NCBI GenBank assembly: GCA_902465115.1
Contig: CABQMC010000015.1
Span: 1 to 16,006 of the forward strand
Direction: 5' to 3'
DNA length: 16,006 nucleotides
Source of the DNA: an uncultured Collinsella sp.
Lineage (GTDB): Bacteria; Actinomycetota; Coriobacteriia; Coriobacteriales; Coriobacteriaceae
The notes under the pieces were generated by a model. That model had not been told where the DNA came from. It did no database searches and saw only the letters and a program-made list of their open reading frames with translations. The first letter of the stretch is position 1. Each line of letters starts with the position of its first letter. Shown in pieces: positions 5,918 through 12,989 of the stretch. The translations under genes were made by a program, and so were the position numbers.

Positions 5918-8107
5918 ATGAAGAACATCCTGCATCTGTTTAAGCGCGATGTCCAAAACGTGTCTCGCTCCGTAATCGGCTTGGTTGTCGTGATGGGCCT
6001 CGTTATCGTACCGTGCCTGTACGCGTGGTTTAACATCGCCGGCAGCTGGGACCCGTACGGCAACACCGGCAATCTTAAGATCGCCGTGGTCAACACCGAT
6101 GAGGGTTACGAGAGCGATCTGATCCCCGTTGAGGTCAACGTGGGTGAAAACGTGACCGCCACCCTGCGCGGCAACGAGAGCTTCGATTGGGTTGTACTCA
6201 ACAATCGAGAAAAGGCCATCGAGGGCGTCAAATCGGGCGCATACTATGCGGCTGTCGTTATCCCTAAGACGTTTAGTGCCGATATGATGACGCTCTTTTC
6301 GACCGACGTGAAGCATGCCGATATCGAGTTCTACGAGAACCAGAAGGCCAACGCCATTGCGCAGATCGTGACCGAGAAGGGTTCGAGTGCCGTTCAGAGC
6401 CAGGTTAACGAAACTTTTACCGAGACCATTACGAGCATCGGTCTTAAGACGGTGTCCAGCCTGCTCGATTACATGAGCACCGACCAAGTCAGCAACTTTA
6501 TCGCCAACCTGTCCTCGACGCTTGGCGATTCGATTGAGGACCTGCGAGACGTTCAGGCAAATGCTTCGTCGCTGGCGGGCATTTTGAGCTCCACGTCCGA
6601 TTCGCTGACGTCGGCGAGCGGCATGCTCAAGCAGACCGGTGCCGTCGATGAGTCGACAAAGCAGCTCATGGAACATGCCAAAAGCGGCATCGATGATTCC
6701 AAAGAAGCGCTTAAGGCGGCAAACGATGCCATCGATGCCGCAATCGATGGAAGTGCGGGTTCGTTCGACAATGTGTCTGCCGAGCTCGCGAAGGCGTTCG
6801 ACACCGCAAACCAGCATGTCGACCTTACGGTGTCCCAACTCAACGATGCCGCTGCGGCCCTCAATGCGCGCGCCAAGGATATCGATACGATGGCCGATCA
6901 GCTCCGCAGCCTTGCCGACCAGGTGAGCGATGAGAATTTGAAGGACGGCCTCAAGTCCGCCGCGACGTCGCTGGGCAGAATCGCCGTTGAGTACCGCAAC
7001 AATGCCAAGGATCTGGCGGCTACCGCGAAGTCTCTCTCCGATAGCATGGCCGAGGTCAACAACTCGCGTGCCGAGGTCGATCAGGCCATCGCTGATGCCA
7101 AGGCCGGCATCGCGGGTGCCAAATCCGATTACGATTCCACGTTCTCGGTTAAGGCCAAGGAGCTCAAGAAGACGGTTTCGGGCATTCTGGACTCGCTTGA
7201 TGGCATCTCGGGCGACCTGGATAGCGCCGTAGGCGGCCTGACCGACGCATCCGGTTCGCTGGCAAAGGGCCTCTCCAAGGCTGCAAAGCTGGTCAACAAG
7301 GCTTCCGATCAGCTGGGCGAGGCGTCGGACAAGATCAGTGCGTTTAAGGACGAGCTCGACGGCGCCTTGATGTCGGATGACCTCGCTACGATCAAGACGA
7401 TGATCGGCAATGATCCCGAGGGTCTGGCCGTGTCGCTTTCCGGCCCCGTCGCGCTCGATCGCAAGCCGGTCTATCCGATCCGCAACTACGGTTCGGCCAT
7501 GGCACCGTTCTACACGATTCTGTCGCTCTGGGTCGGCTCGATCGTGCTGGCGGCCATGATGAAGGTCTCGGTTGACGACGAACTCATCAATGAGCTGATC
7601 CCCGTGCGCTTGCACGAGATCTACCTGGGCCGTTACCTGTTCTTTGGCGGTCTGGCCCTGCTGCAGGCAACGCTCGTGTGCGCGGGCGACATCCTGTTCT
7701 TTGGCATCCAGTGCGACGACCCGCTGCAGTTTGTGCTGGCGGGCTGGGTCGCGAGTCTCGTGTTCTCCAATATCGTCTACACGCTTACGGTTTCGTTTGG
7801 CGATATCGGCAAGGCGCTCGCCGTCGTGCTGCTGGTCATGCAGGTCGGCGGTTCGGGCGGCACGTTCCCCATCGAGATGACCGGCCCCGTGTTCCAGGCG
7901 ATCTATCCGTTCCTGCCGTTTACTCACGGCATCAACGCCATGCACGCCGCCATGGCCGGTGCGTACCATATGGAGTACTGGATTGAGCTGGGCATCTTGG
8001 CAAGCTATCTGATCCCGTCCCTGGCCCTGGGCGTCGTCTTCCGCCGCCCGGTCATCAAAGCCAACGACTGGATTATCGAAAAGCTTGAGAGTACTAAATT
8101 AATCTAG
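5918..8107 (+). CDS. YhgE/Pip family membrane protein
   Basis: The product has 729 residues and the standard YhgE/Pip layout. A cytoplasmic start MKNILHLFKRDVQN leads into one membrane segment at about 19-38, followed by SWDPYGN (43-49) and an extracytoplasmic domain to about 525, with long helical heptad stretches. A C-terminal membrane block begins at about 528 (APFYTILSLWVGSIVLAAM), with further segments near 560-590, 605-630 and 635-655 and a final one near 690-710. It is clearly paralogous to the upstream gene, sharing the DPYGN motif, the APFYT-LWVG stretch and the helical insert, but it lacks the C-terminal extension. Adjacent paralogues of different length suggest a heteromeric complex. 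The role is not established; relatives act as phage receptors (Pip, YueB) or type VII secretion parts (EsaA), and no other T7SS gene is in the window. The stop codon's last base begins repeat copy B. Confidence 0.92.
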   Translation: MKNILHLFKRDVQNVSRSVIGLVVVMGLVIVPCLYAWFNIAGSWDPYGNTGNLKIAVVNTDEGYESDLIPVEVNVGENVTATLRGNESFDWVVLNNREKAIEGVKSGAYYAAVVIPKTFSADMMTLFSTDVKHADIEFYENQKANAIAQIVTEKGSSAVQSQVNETFTETITSIGLKTVSSLLDYMSTDQVSNFIANLSSTLGDSIEDLRDVQANASSLAGILSSTSDSLTSASGMLKQTGAVDESTKQLMEHAKSGIDDSKEALKAANDAIDAAIDGSAGSFDNVSAELAKAFDTANQHVDLTVSQLNDAAAALNARAKDIDTMADQLRSLADQVSDENLKDGLKSAATSLGRIAVEYRNNAKDLAATAKSLSDSMAEVNNSRAEVDQAIADAKAGIAGAKSDYDSTFSVKAKELKKTVSGILDSLDGISGDLDSAVGGLTDASGSLAKGLSKAAKLVNKASDQLGEASDKISAFKDELDGALMSDDLATIKTMIGNDPEGLAVSLSGPVALDRKPVYPIRNYGSAMAPFYTILSLWVGSIVLAAMMKVSVDDELINELIPVRLHEIYLGRYLFFGGLALLQATLVCAGDILFFGIQCDDPLQFVLAGWVASLVFSNIVYTLTVSFGDIGKALAVVLLVMQVGGSGGTFPIEMTGPVFQAIYPFLPFTHGINAMHAAMAGAYHMEYWIELGILASYLIPSLALGVVFRRPVIKANDWIIEKLESTKLI

Positions 8108-8275
8108 TTACGCGGTTTTACCAAACCGCGTAACGGCTCGACGCTGCAAACGACCCTAAGCGGCAATCTGACGTTCAATTTCAAGGGCGCGACCAGAAGG
8201 TCAGCGCCCTTTCATTTCACGTCACCTTGCTCGCTTAGGGTCGTTTTCGCTGACGTTGACGAAACATCGAGGTTA
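8107..8275. repeat. Structured repeat element, copy B (covarying stems)
   Basis: It has the same architecture as 2713-2882. The 12-bp perfect hairpin (8107-8118 with 8123-8134, loop TACC) starts on the last base of the YhgE stop codon. It is followed by GCTCGACGCTGC (8136-8147) and a perfect 15-bp outer stem (8148-8162 with 8232-8246). Inside lies an inner hairpin (8183-8190 with 8204-8211) capped by GACC-AGAA-GGTC (8191-8202) with one bulged A at 8203. The tail reads TCGCTGACGTTGAC then AAACATCGAGGTTA. The outer stem shares no sequence with copy A, yet both pair. Confidence 0.8.
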
Positions 8276-8323
8276 TTCAAGTCGGTACTTTAGTGCGGTG
8301 AATTGCGCGGGTTGCTTGGTTGT

Positions 8324-8332
8324 TGCTACAGT
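8324..8332 (+). promoter_or_regulatory. Possible extended -10 element upstream of the DMT gene
   Basis: TGCTACAGT has the form TG-N-TACAGT, an extended -10 with 4 of 6 hexamer matches. TTGCGC at 8303-8308 is a weak -35 at 18 bp. The sequence GCTACAGTAGC (8325-8335) is also a small palindrome. If it is a promoter, the transcript would begin almost inside the hairpin that follows. Confidence 0.3.
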
Positions 8333-8334
8333 AG

Positions 8335-8369
8335 CGGGGCGTGCCGGGGGTCCGGTGCGCCCCGTTTTT
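8335..8369 (+). terminator. Strong GC-rich terminator hairpin between YhgE operon and DMT gene
   Basis: CGGGGCG (8335-8341) pairs with CGCCCCG (8358-8364). The stem continues through two G-U pairs and CCGG/CCGG to a GGGT loop, 13 pairs in all, followed by TTTTT (8365-8369). It is far from the YhgE stop (230 bp) and close to the DMT start (72 bp). It may end read-through from the YhgE operon or act as an attenuator for the DMT gene. Confidence 0.8.
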
Positions 8370-8440
8370 ATTTGACCATGAGGCGGCACGCAGCCATACG
8401 CGTGCGGACACCACGCCCAGATTGAGTGCGAGGATGTTCC

Positions 8441-9418
8441 ATGGCCCAATACGCTGCCAACGAAATCGAAAACATGCCCGATAGCCCTGTGGCCCGTGAG
8501 GATTTGGGCGCGGGTGGCACCTTCCGCGGCGCCGGCGCTCGCTCGCCGCTGTTCTGGAAAGTCCTGCTACTTTCGGTGGCAGTCGTCTGGGGCTACTCCT
8601 TTACGACCATGAAGGACGCGCTCGACACCATTCCGGTGTTTGAACTTCTCTACGTGCGCTTTCTGCCCGCAGCGTTGGTCATGTTTGCCGTCTTCCACAA
8701 ACGCATCATTGCACATTTCAATGCCCGCAACCTGATCGTTGGCCTGAGTATGGGCGTGCTCATGTGGGCGGCCTATGCGTTGCAGACGGTCGGTCTGGCA
8801 CATACTACGGCGGGCAAGAATGCTTTTTTGACGGGCACGTATTGCATCCTCGTGCCGTTCGCGAGCTATTTTCTGAGCGGCGAAAAACTCACCCGCTATA
8901 ACCTGGGCGCGGCGCTGCTGTGCTTGGCGGGCATTGGCCTGGTGGCGCTCGATAGCGTCGAGTTCAACATCGGTGACGTCATTACGCTGGCTGGTGCGGT
9001 CTTTTTCGCCATCCAGATGGCGGTGACGGCCAAATACGGTCGCAAGATGGATATCAACGTCATCACGTTTTGGATGTTTGTGGGCAACGGCGTGCTGAGC
9101 CTGATCTCGTCGCTGTTATTCGAGACCCAAGCGCCGCTGTCCGTGTGGACGCCGAGCTTTATCGGTGTGATGGCGTTTCTATCGGTGGGCTGTACGTGCG
9201 TGGCCCTGCTCATCCAAAACGTCGGCCTGGCGCATGTCCCGGCCTCGACGGGCTCGCTGCTCCTTTCGATGGAATCGCCTTCGGGTGTGCTGTTCTCGGT
9301 GCTGCTGATGGGGGAGGCGCTCACTTCGCGTCTGCTCGCCGGCTTCGCGCTCATCTTCCTGTCGATTATCTTGAGCGAGACGCATTTCGACTTCTTGCGC
9401 CAAAAGCCGCGCCCGTAA
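8441..9418 (+). CDS. DMT superfamily transporter (EamA domains)
   Basis: This 325-residue inner-membrane protein has about ten predicted membrane helices in two EamA repeats (roughly residues 40-170 and 180-315), the normal size and layout for drug/metabolite exporters. The first repeat starts LLLSVAVVWGYSFTTMKDAL, with the FxxxR-type motif LLYVRFLPAALVM, then AYALQTVGLAHTTAGKNAFLTG, which is typical of the family. The second includes LIQNVGLAHVPASTGSLLLSMES, the matching motif. A polar 35-residue N-terminal tail is cytoplasmic. The ATG at 8441 has GAGG 7 bases upstream; the GTG at 8426 has no site. The substrate cannot be inferred from sequence; family members export amino acids, nucleotides or drugs. 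It has a terminator on both sides and appears monocistronic. Confidence 0.93.
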   Translation: MAQYAANEIENMPDSPVAREDLGAGGTFRGAGARSPLFWKVLLLSVAVVWGYSFTTMKDALDTIPVFELLYVRFLPAALVMFAVFHKRIIAHFNARNLIVGLSMGVLMWAAYALQTVGLAHTTAGKNAFLTGTYCILVPFASYFLSGEKLTRYNLGAALLCLAGIGLVALDSVEFNIGDVITLAGAVFFAIQMAVTAKYGRKMDINVITFWMFVGNGVLSLISSLLFETQAPLSVWTPSFIGVMAFLSVGCTCVALLIQNVGLAHVPASTGSLLLSMESPSGVLFSVLLMGEALTSRLLAGFALIFLSIILSETHFDFLRQKPRP

Positions 9419-9436
9419 TTGTAAACAACTTGTTGC

Positions 9437-9461
9437 GCCGCCTCCCGGGGCGGCATTTTTT
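9437..9461 (+). terminator. Rho-independent terminator of the DMT gene
   Basis: GCCGCC (9437-9442) pairs with GGCGGC (9449-9454) and is followed by A and six T residues (9456-9461), 18 bp after the stop codon. Confidence 0.9.
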
Positions 9462-9487
9462 ATGCATCGCCCTTAAAGTTGTACCTT

Positions 9488-9509
9488 GCACTTTACGCTA
9501 TCAAAGTGC
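9488..9509. promoter_or_regulatory. Inverted repeat upstream of the M20 gene, candidate operator
   Basis: GCACTTT (9488-9494) and AAAGTGC (9503-9509) are perfect 7-bp arms separated by 8 bp, with centres about 15 bp apart. They lie 30-50 bp ahead of the M20 start codon, where a promoter should be, although no good -35/-10 pair is visible. Arms of this size and spacing suit a dimeric regulator. Confidence 0.35.
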
Positions 9510-9539
9510 TTGCTGCAAAAACGTTACTGGAGGGCATCT

Positions 9540-10835
9540 ATGGCACCAGCACTGTCCGATTTTCAACCGCAACCAGCGCCTCAAGCTACCACAGCGGCGC
9601 AGACCGCTATAGGTGACGGTCTTGTCGCAGAAGCTCAGGCTTTTGCAGACGAGCTCGCTGCGTGGCGACACGATCTACACCAGATGCCCGAGCTCGGTAA
9701 TAGCCTCCCGCAGACCTCTGCCTATATCCAGGCACGTCTGGACGAGATGGACATCCCCCATACCACGCTCGTTGATGGTTCCTGCGTTGTGAGCCTTGTC
9801 GGCGCCGGTGCCGCCGCGGCCCAGGGCAATGGCGTCTGCGCGGACGAACAGGCCGGTACGGTTATTATGCTCCGCGGCGACATGGATGCCCTGCCCGTTG
9901 CCGAGGAATCCGGCGAGCCCTTTGCATCCACCAATGGCTGCATGCATGCTTGCGGTCACGATATGCACGCGACGGCGCTGCTTGGTGCGGCTCGTATGCT
10001 CAAGGCCCGCGAGGCCGAGCTTGTCGACGCCAATGCTACCGTCAAGTTGCTGTTCCAGCCGGGTGAGGAGACCTTTGAGGGGGCACGCGCTGCCATCGCC
10101 GACGGTCTGCTGCAGAACCCACGCCCCCAGGCCGCCTTTGCCATGCATGTCAATAGCCAGTCGCCGCTTGGTCTGGTACTCTACGGCAGCCCGGCGCTCT
10201 CGGGCGTGTACGGTTTTCGCATCACGCTTCAGGGCAAGGGCGGCCATGGCTCGAGCCCCGAGATCTGCATCGACCCCATCACGGCCGGCGTCCATGTGCA
10301 TCTGGCGCTTCAGGAGCTCATCTCCCGCGAGGTGCCGGCGGCCAAGGAGGTTGCGCTTACCGTTGGCAAGTTCGCCGGCGGTCAGGCCGCAAATGTCATC
10401 CCCGACACTTGTGTGCTCGAAGGTACGCTGCGCGGATTCGACGTCGAGCTCATGGAGCACCTCAAGACCCGCATCGCGGAGGTCGTCAACGGCGTTGCCA
10501 CGACCTATCGTACGCCGGCCACCATCGAGACGCTCTCGGATGTTCCCCCGCTCGTGCTCGATGACGACATGACCCAGGCTTCGCTTGGCTATGTGGGTGC
10601 GACGCTGCCCAAGGCCGCCTTCCTGCCGCTGTTCCACGCCATGGCGAGCGAGGACTTCGCGTTGATCTCGAGTGAGATCCCGAGTGCGTACTTTACCGTG
10701 GGCGCTGCCGTGACTGATACGGACGAGCATTTTGCTCAGCATCATCCCAAGGCACGTTTTAGCGATGCCGAGCTTCCCCTTGGCGCCGCGGCTTATGCCG
10801 CCGTCGCTTTGGGCTACATCGCCGACCACCGGTAG
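9540..10835 (+). CDS. M20 family metallopeptidase / N-acyl-amino-acid amidohydrolase
   Basis: This 431-residue, probably cytoplasmic enzyme belongs to the M20 (IAA-LR/hippurate hydrolase) group that cleaves N-acyl amino acids or related amides using bound metal. Motifs in order: WRHDLHQMPEL (about 42-52); LRGDMDALPV (111-120); the metal motif MHACGHDMHAT with C138 and H140; QPGEETFEGA with the acidic pair E176/E177; AMHVNS with a metal-binding His near 200; a dimerisation domain with GKGGHGSSPE; and FHAMASEDFA with His near 366. All expected residues are present. The ATG is preceded by TGGAGGG, whereas the longer reading frame lacks a site. The N-terminal 25 residues (Pro/Ala/Gln-rich) are an extra tail. 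It is followed 39 bp later by an MFS remnant, suggesting a former uptake-and-hydrolysis unit. Confidence 0.93.
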   Translation: MAPALSDFQPQPAPQATTAAQTAIGDGLVAEAQAFADELAAWRHDLHQMPELGNSLPQTSAYIQARLDEMDIPHTTLVDGSCVVSLVGAGAAAAQGNGVCADEQAGTVIMLRGDMDALPVAEESGEPFASTNGCMHACGHDMHATALLGAARMLKAREAELVDANATVKLLFQPGEETFEGARAAIADGLLQNPRPQAAFAMHVNSQSPLGLVLYGSPALSGVYGFRITLQGKGGHGSSPEICIDPITAGVHVHLALQELISREVPAAKEVALTVGKFAGGQAANVIPDTCVLEGTLRGFDVELMEHLKTRIAEVVNGVATTYRTPATIETLSDVPPLVLDDDMTQASLGYVGATLPKAAFLPLFHAMASEDFALISSEIPSAYFTVGAAVTDTDEHFAQHHPKARFSDAELPLGAAAYAAVALGYIADHR

Positions 10836-10874
10836 CACCCAATCTTGCTACTCGTTTGTTTAAAAAGGAGCAGT

Positions 10875-11294
10875 ATGTCCCAGCAGCGTAAGTTCTTCCC
10901 CGGCTGGCTCGTGGTGGCTTCCGGCTTTGTCATCATGGCCACGTGCTACACGATTTTCGTTAACTGCATGAGCCTGTTTCAGCCGCTCGTCGTCAGCGAC
11001 CTGGGCATCACGCTTGCGCAGTACAACATCTCCAACGCCATCTCCACCGTGGTGAGCGTTATCGGCTCACTTGTGATCGGTCATGTTGCCGATAAAGTAA
11101 GCGGTCGCGTTTTGGGCTCCCTCACTGTAATCGCCACCTCTGCCGTTCTTGCCGGCATGAGCTTTGTCGGTGAGCTGTGGCAGGTCTACGTGCTCTTTTC
11201 TGTTTGCCCCGTTCTGTTTGTGGCCGCCCTGGAAGCCGAATGGATGCTCGTACCATCATTCGGTTTCCAAGGCGGTCACGGGCCTACGAAATGA
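10875..11294 (+). pseudogene. Truncated MFS transporter (N-terminal third only)
   Basis: The frame encodes 139 residues. About the first 111 (to the codons near 11208) look like the start of a major facilitator protein of the OFA-like type. FFPGWLVVASGFVIMATCYTIF is helix 1, PLVVSDLGITLAQYNISNAISTVVSVIGSLVIGHVADKVSGR gives helix 2 and the conserved 2-3 loop, and helices 3 and 4 follow. Intact family members have about 400 residues and 12 helices; here homology stops in helix 4. The tail VAALEAEWMLVPSFGFQGGHGPTK is translated from palindromic repeat DNA, and the stop codon lies in the next repeat. No remainder of the gene occurs before hisS. The ATG has AAAAAGGAG 5 bases upstream, so a short membrane peptide may still be made, but transport function is almost certainly lost. 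Confidence 0.85.
11216..11283. repeat. Long imperfect palindrome at the MFS truncation point
   Basis: GGAAGCCGAATG (11231-11242) pairs with CATTCGGTTTCC (11257-11268, one G-U pair). After a T-A pair and one C/A mismatch, CCGCC (11224-11228) pairs with GGCGG (11271-11275). Mostly G-U pairing extends it to about 11216/11283. It starts within about 8 bp of where MFS homology ends, so it probably marks a deletion or insertion junction. Confidence 0.65.
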
Positions 11295-11355
11295 TCCGTT
11301 TTCCTCCGTCCCCAACAGATCACGTGATCCGAAGGGGACGGAGGAAAACGGGTCA
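11292..11355. repeat. Nested palindromic repeat with GATCACGTGATC centre
   Basis: A 22-bp inverted repeat (11292-11313 with 11334-11355, one G-U position) carries TCCGTTTTCCTCCGTCCCC on its left arm. The 20-nt loop holds a perfect 12-bp palindrome, GATCACGTGATC (11318-11329). The design, a palindrome inside a stem loop, matches the GACTAGTC repeats at 46-98 and 2890-2943, though the sequences differ. The stop codon of the MFS remnant is the first three bases of the left arm. Confidence 0.8.
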
Positions 11356-11361
11356 CAAACA

Positions 11362-11397
11362 GCGGCGGCGCATCTGGCCGGTCAGACGCGCCGCCGC
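11362..11397 (+). terminator. GC-rich hairpin before hisS, possible old MFS terminator
   Basis: GCGGCGGCGC (11362-11371) pairs perfectly with GCGCCGCCGC (11388-11397), and the loop can form an inner TCTG/CAGA helix. Only a weak, interrupted T-rich stretch (GTTGCTGCTTTG) follows. It may be the original terminator of the M20-MFS unit left in place after the MFS coding part was lost. Confidence 0.5.
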
Positions 11398-11414
11398 GTT
11401 GCTGCTTTGTGCCG

Positions 11415-11420
11415 TATAAT
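11415..11420 (+). promoter_or_regulatory. -10 element of hisS
   Basis: A perfect TATAAT lies 43 bp before the hisS start codon. No good -35 is found 16-18 bp upstream, where the GC-rich hairpin ends. The leader would be about 36 nt and too short for a T-box, so hisS does not appear to be T-box controlled. Confidence 0.55.
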
Positions 11421-11462
11421 GTCCACTATCTATGACGCGATACAAAAGAAAGGTGTTTGCCC

Positions 11463-12776
11463 ATGCAGGCACAGAAGGCGGAGGGAACCCGCGACCTTAT
11501 CGGCGCCGAGATGCGCGCCTGGCAAAAGATGCAGCAGATTGCGGCCAGCGTATTCGAGCCGTTTGGCTTTAAGCCCATCGAGACGCCCGCGATCGAGCAG
11601 GTGGACGTGTTTGTCCACGGCATCGGCCAGTCGACCGACGTCGTGCGCAAGGAGATGTTCCGCGTGTTTAGCGGCGCCAACCTGGAGCGCGTCTTTACCG
11701 AAGGCACCGATACCAAGCTCAAGCCTAAGCAGCGTCTGGCCCTTCGTCCCGAGGGCACGGCCGGTGTGGTGCGCGCCGTCGTGGAGAACAACCTGGTGCC
11801 CCAGGGCTCCACGCCGTTTAAGGCTTACTACGCCGAGGCCATGTTCCGCGGCGAGCGTCCCCAGAAGGGCCGCCTGCGCCAGTTCCACCAGGTGGGCATC
11901 GAGTGGCTCGGCGCTCCCGATCCGGCGGCAGACGCCGAGTGCATCATCATGCTCATGGAGTTCTACAAGCGCCTGGGCTTCGATCTTTCCAAGCTTCGTC
12001 TGCTCATCAACTCGATGGGTGACGCCCAGTGCCGTCCGGCCTATCGCGAGCAGGTTAAGCAGTTCATCCTCGATCACGCCGACGAGATGTGCGATGAGTG
12101 CCGCGAGCGCGCCGAGCTCAACCCGCTGCGTGCCTTCGACTGCAAGAACGACCACTGCCGCGAGATCATGGCCGAGGCTCCGCTGATGGGTGACAACCTG
12201 TGCGATGAGTGCCGCGAGCACTACGAGCAGGTCAAGCGCTATCTGGATGCCGCCGGTATCGAGTATGTCGAGGATCCCACCTTGGTGCGCGGCCTGGACT
12301 ACTACACCCGTACTGTCTTTGAGGTCGAGGCCCCTGGCGCCGGCGTCGGCTCCATCGGCGGCGGCGGCCGCTACGATGGCCTGGTCGAGCTCGAGGGTGG
12401 CAAGCCCACGGCGGGCGTCGGCTTTGCTGTCGGTTTTGAGCGCGCCCTGCTGGCCCTGCAGGCCTTTGGCAGCGATTTGGGTGCCGATGAGGCCCCGTGC
12501 GTCTATGTCGCCAACGCCGGCAAGGAGCTGCGTCAGAACGTCTTTGCCATTACGCAGGAGCTTCGCGCCGCAGGTATCGTGACCGAGGCCGACTATCAGG
12601 GTCGTTCGCTCAAGGCCCAGTTTAAGCAAGCCGATAAGGTAGGCGCCAAGCTCATCTTGGTCCTGGGTGGCGACGAGCTTGCCGCCGGCAAGGTCAAAGT
12701 GCGCGACATGCAGAGCCATGACGAGGTGCTCGCCGATCTGGACAACGTCGTCGAGGCGGTTCGCGAGCGCCTGTAG
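11463..12776 (+). CDS. hisS: Histidyl-tRNA synthetase
   Basis: This 437-residue class II aminoacyl-tRNA synthetase charges tRNA-His in the cytoplasm; its length is standard. The N-terminus KAEGTRDLIGAEM leads into motif 1. Motif 2 is visible as AMFRGERPQKGRLRQFHQVGIEWLG (about 121-145), the HisRS-specific loop as LVRGLDYYTRTVFE (near 277-290), and motif 3 as GVGFAVGFERALLAL (near 318-332). A C-terminal anticodon-binding domain starts near 345 (APCVYVANAGKE). The insertion domain has CDEC, DCKNDHC and LCDEC (about 210-250), a cysteine set that could bind zinc and that I recall in other bacterial HisRS. The ATG is chosen because AAAGGTG lies 8 bases upstream; a TTG at 11457 is too close to it. 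aspS, a frequent neighbour, does not follow. Confidence 0.97.
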   Translation: MQAQKAEGTRDLIGAEMRAWQKMQQIAASVFEPFGFKPIETPAIEQVDVFVHGIGQSTDVVRKEMFRVFSGANLERVFTEGTDTKLKPKQRLALRPEGTAGVVRAVVENNLVPQGSTPFKAYYAEAMFRGERPQKGRLRQFHQVGIEWLGAPDPAADAECIIMLMEFYKRLGFDLSKLRLLINSMGDAQCRPAYREQVKQFILDHADEMCDECRERAELNPLRAFDCKNDHCREIMAEAPLMGDNLCDECREHYEQVKRYLDAAGIEYVEDPTLVRGLDYYTRTVFEVEAPGAGVGSIGGGGRYDGLVELEGGKPTAGVGFAVGFERALLALQAFGSDLGADEAPCVYVANAGKELRQNVFAITQELRAAGIVTEADYQGRSLKAQFKQADKVGAKLILVLGGDELAAGKVKVRDMQSHDEVLADLDNVVEAVRERL

Positions 12777-12833
12777 CGCATCTTTTTGAGCTTCGGGCCT
12801 GCTAACGTGCCCTGCTCATGGAGAGCGATTGTT

Positions 12834-12871
12834 ACGGGGGTGTTTCGCTTTTATGCGGAATGCCCCCGTTT
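12834..12871 (+). terminator. Terminator-like hairpin after hisS
   Basis: A 15-bp stem, 12834-12848 with 12855-12869 (three G-U pairs), with loop TTTTAT is followed by only a short T-run. It lies 57 bp past the hisS stop. The surrounding 12777-13033 interval holds no convincing gene. Confidence 0.6.
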
Positions 12872-12929
12872 ACGTATGCCGCCCACCGAGAAATACGACC
12901 ATTTAGGGCAAAAACCTTTGCAATGCAGA

Positions 12930-12989
12930 AAATACTTTTGTGTGGTAAAGCGCAATCAGTGTCGAAAGTATTTCTCAAGCGCCTATAAT
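12930..12989 (+). promoter_or_regulatory. ppc: ppc promoter with inverted repeat AAATACTTT/AAAGTATTT
   Basis: A perfect -10 TATAAT lies at 12984-12989; no good -35 is seen. The 9-bp arms AAATACTTT (12930-12938) and AAAGTATTT (12965-12973) are perfectly inverted and 35 bp apart centre to centre. The right arm falls between the -35 and -10 positions, and the left lies upstream. This layout could suit a regulator that binds both arms or loops the DNA, but binding is inferred. Confidence 0.45.

Noticed and set aside
5102..7969. A 955-codon open frame on the minus strand across both YhgE/Pip genes
   Set aside because: It runs antisense to two genes with clear domains, its product shows no recognisable motif, and it is rich in Arg/His/Asp/Leu as expected from reverse reading of GC-biased codons. 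It also spans the junction of two real genes.
11421..11462. A T-box or other riboswitch ahead of hisS
   Set aside because: The leader from the -10 to the start codon is only about 36 nt and contains no T-box core sequence or specifier stem.
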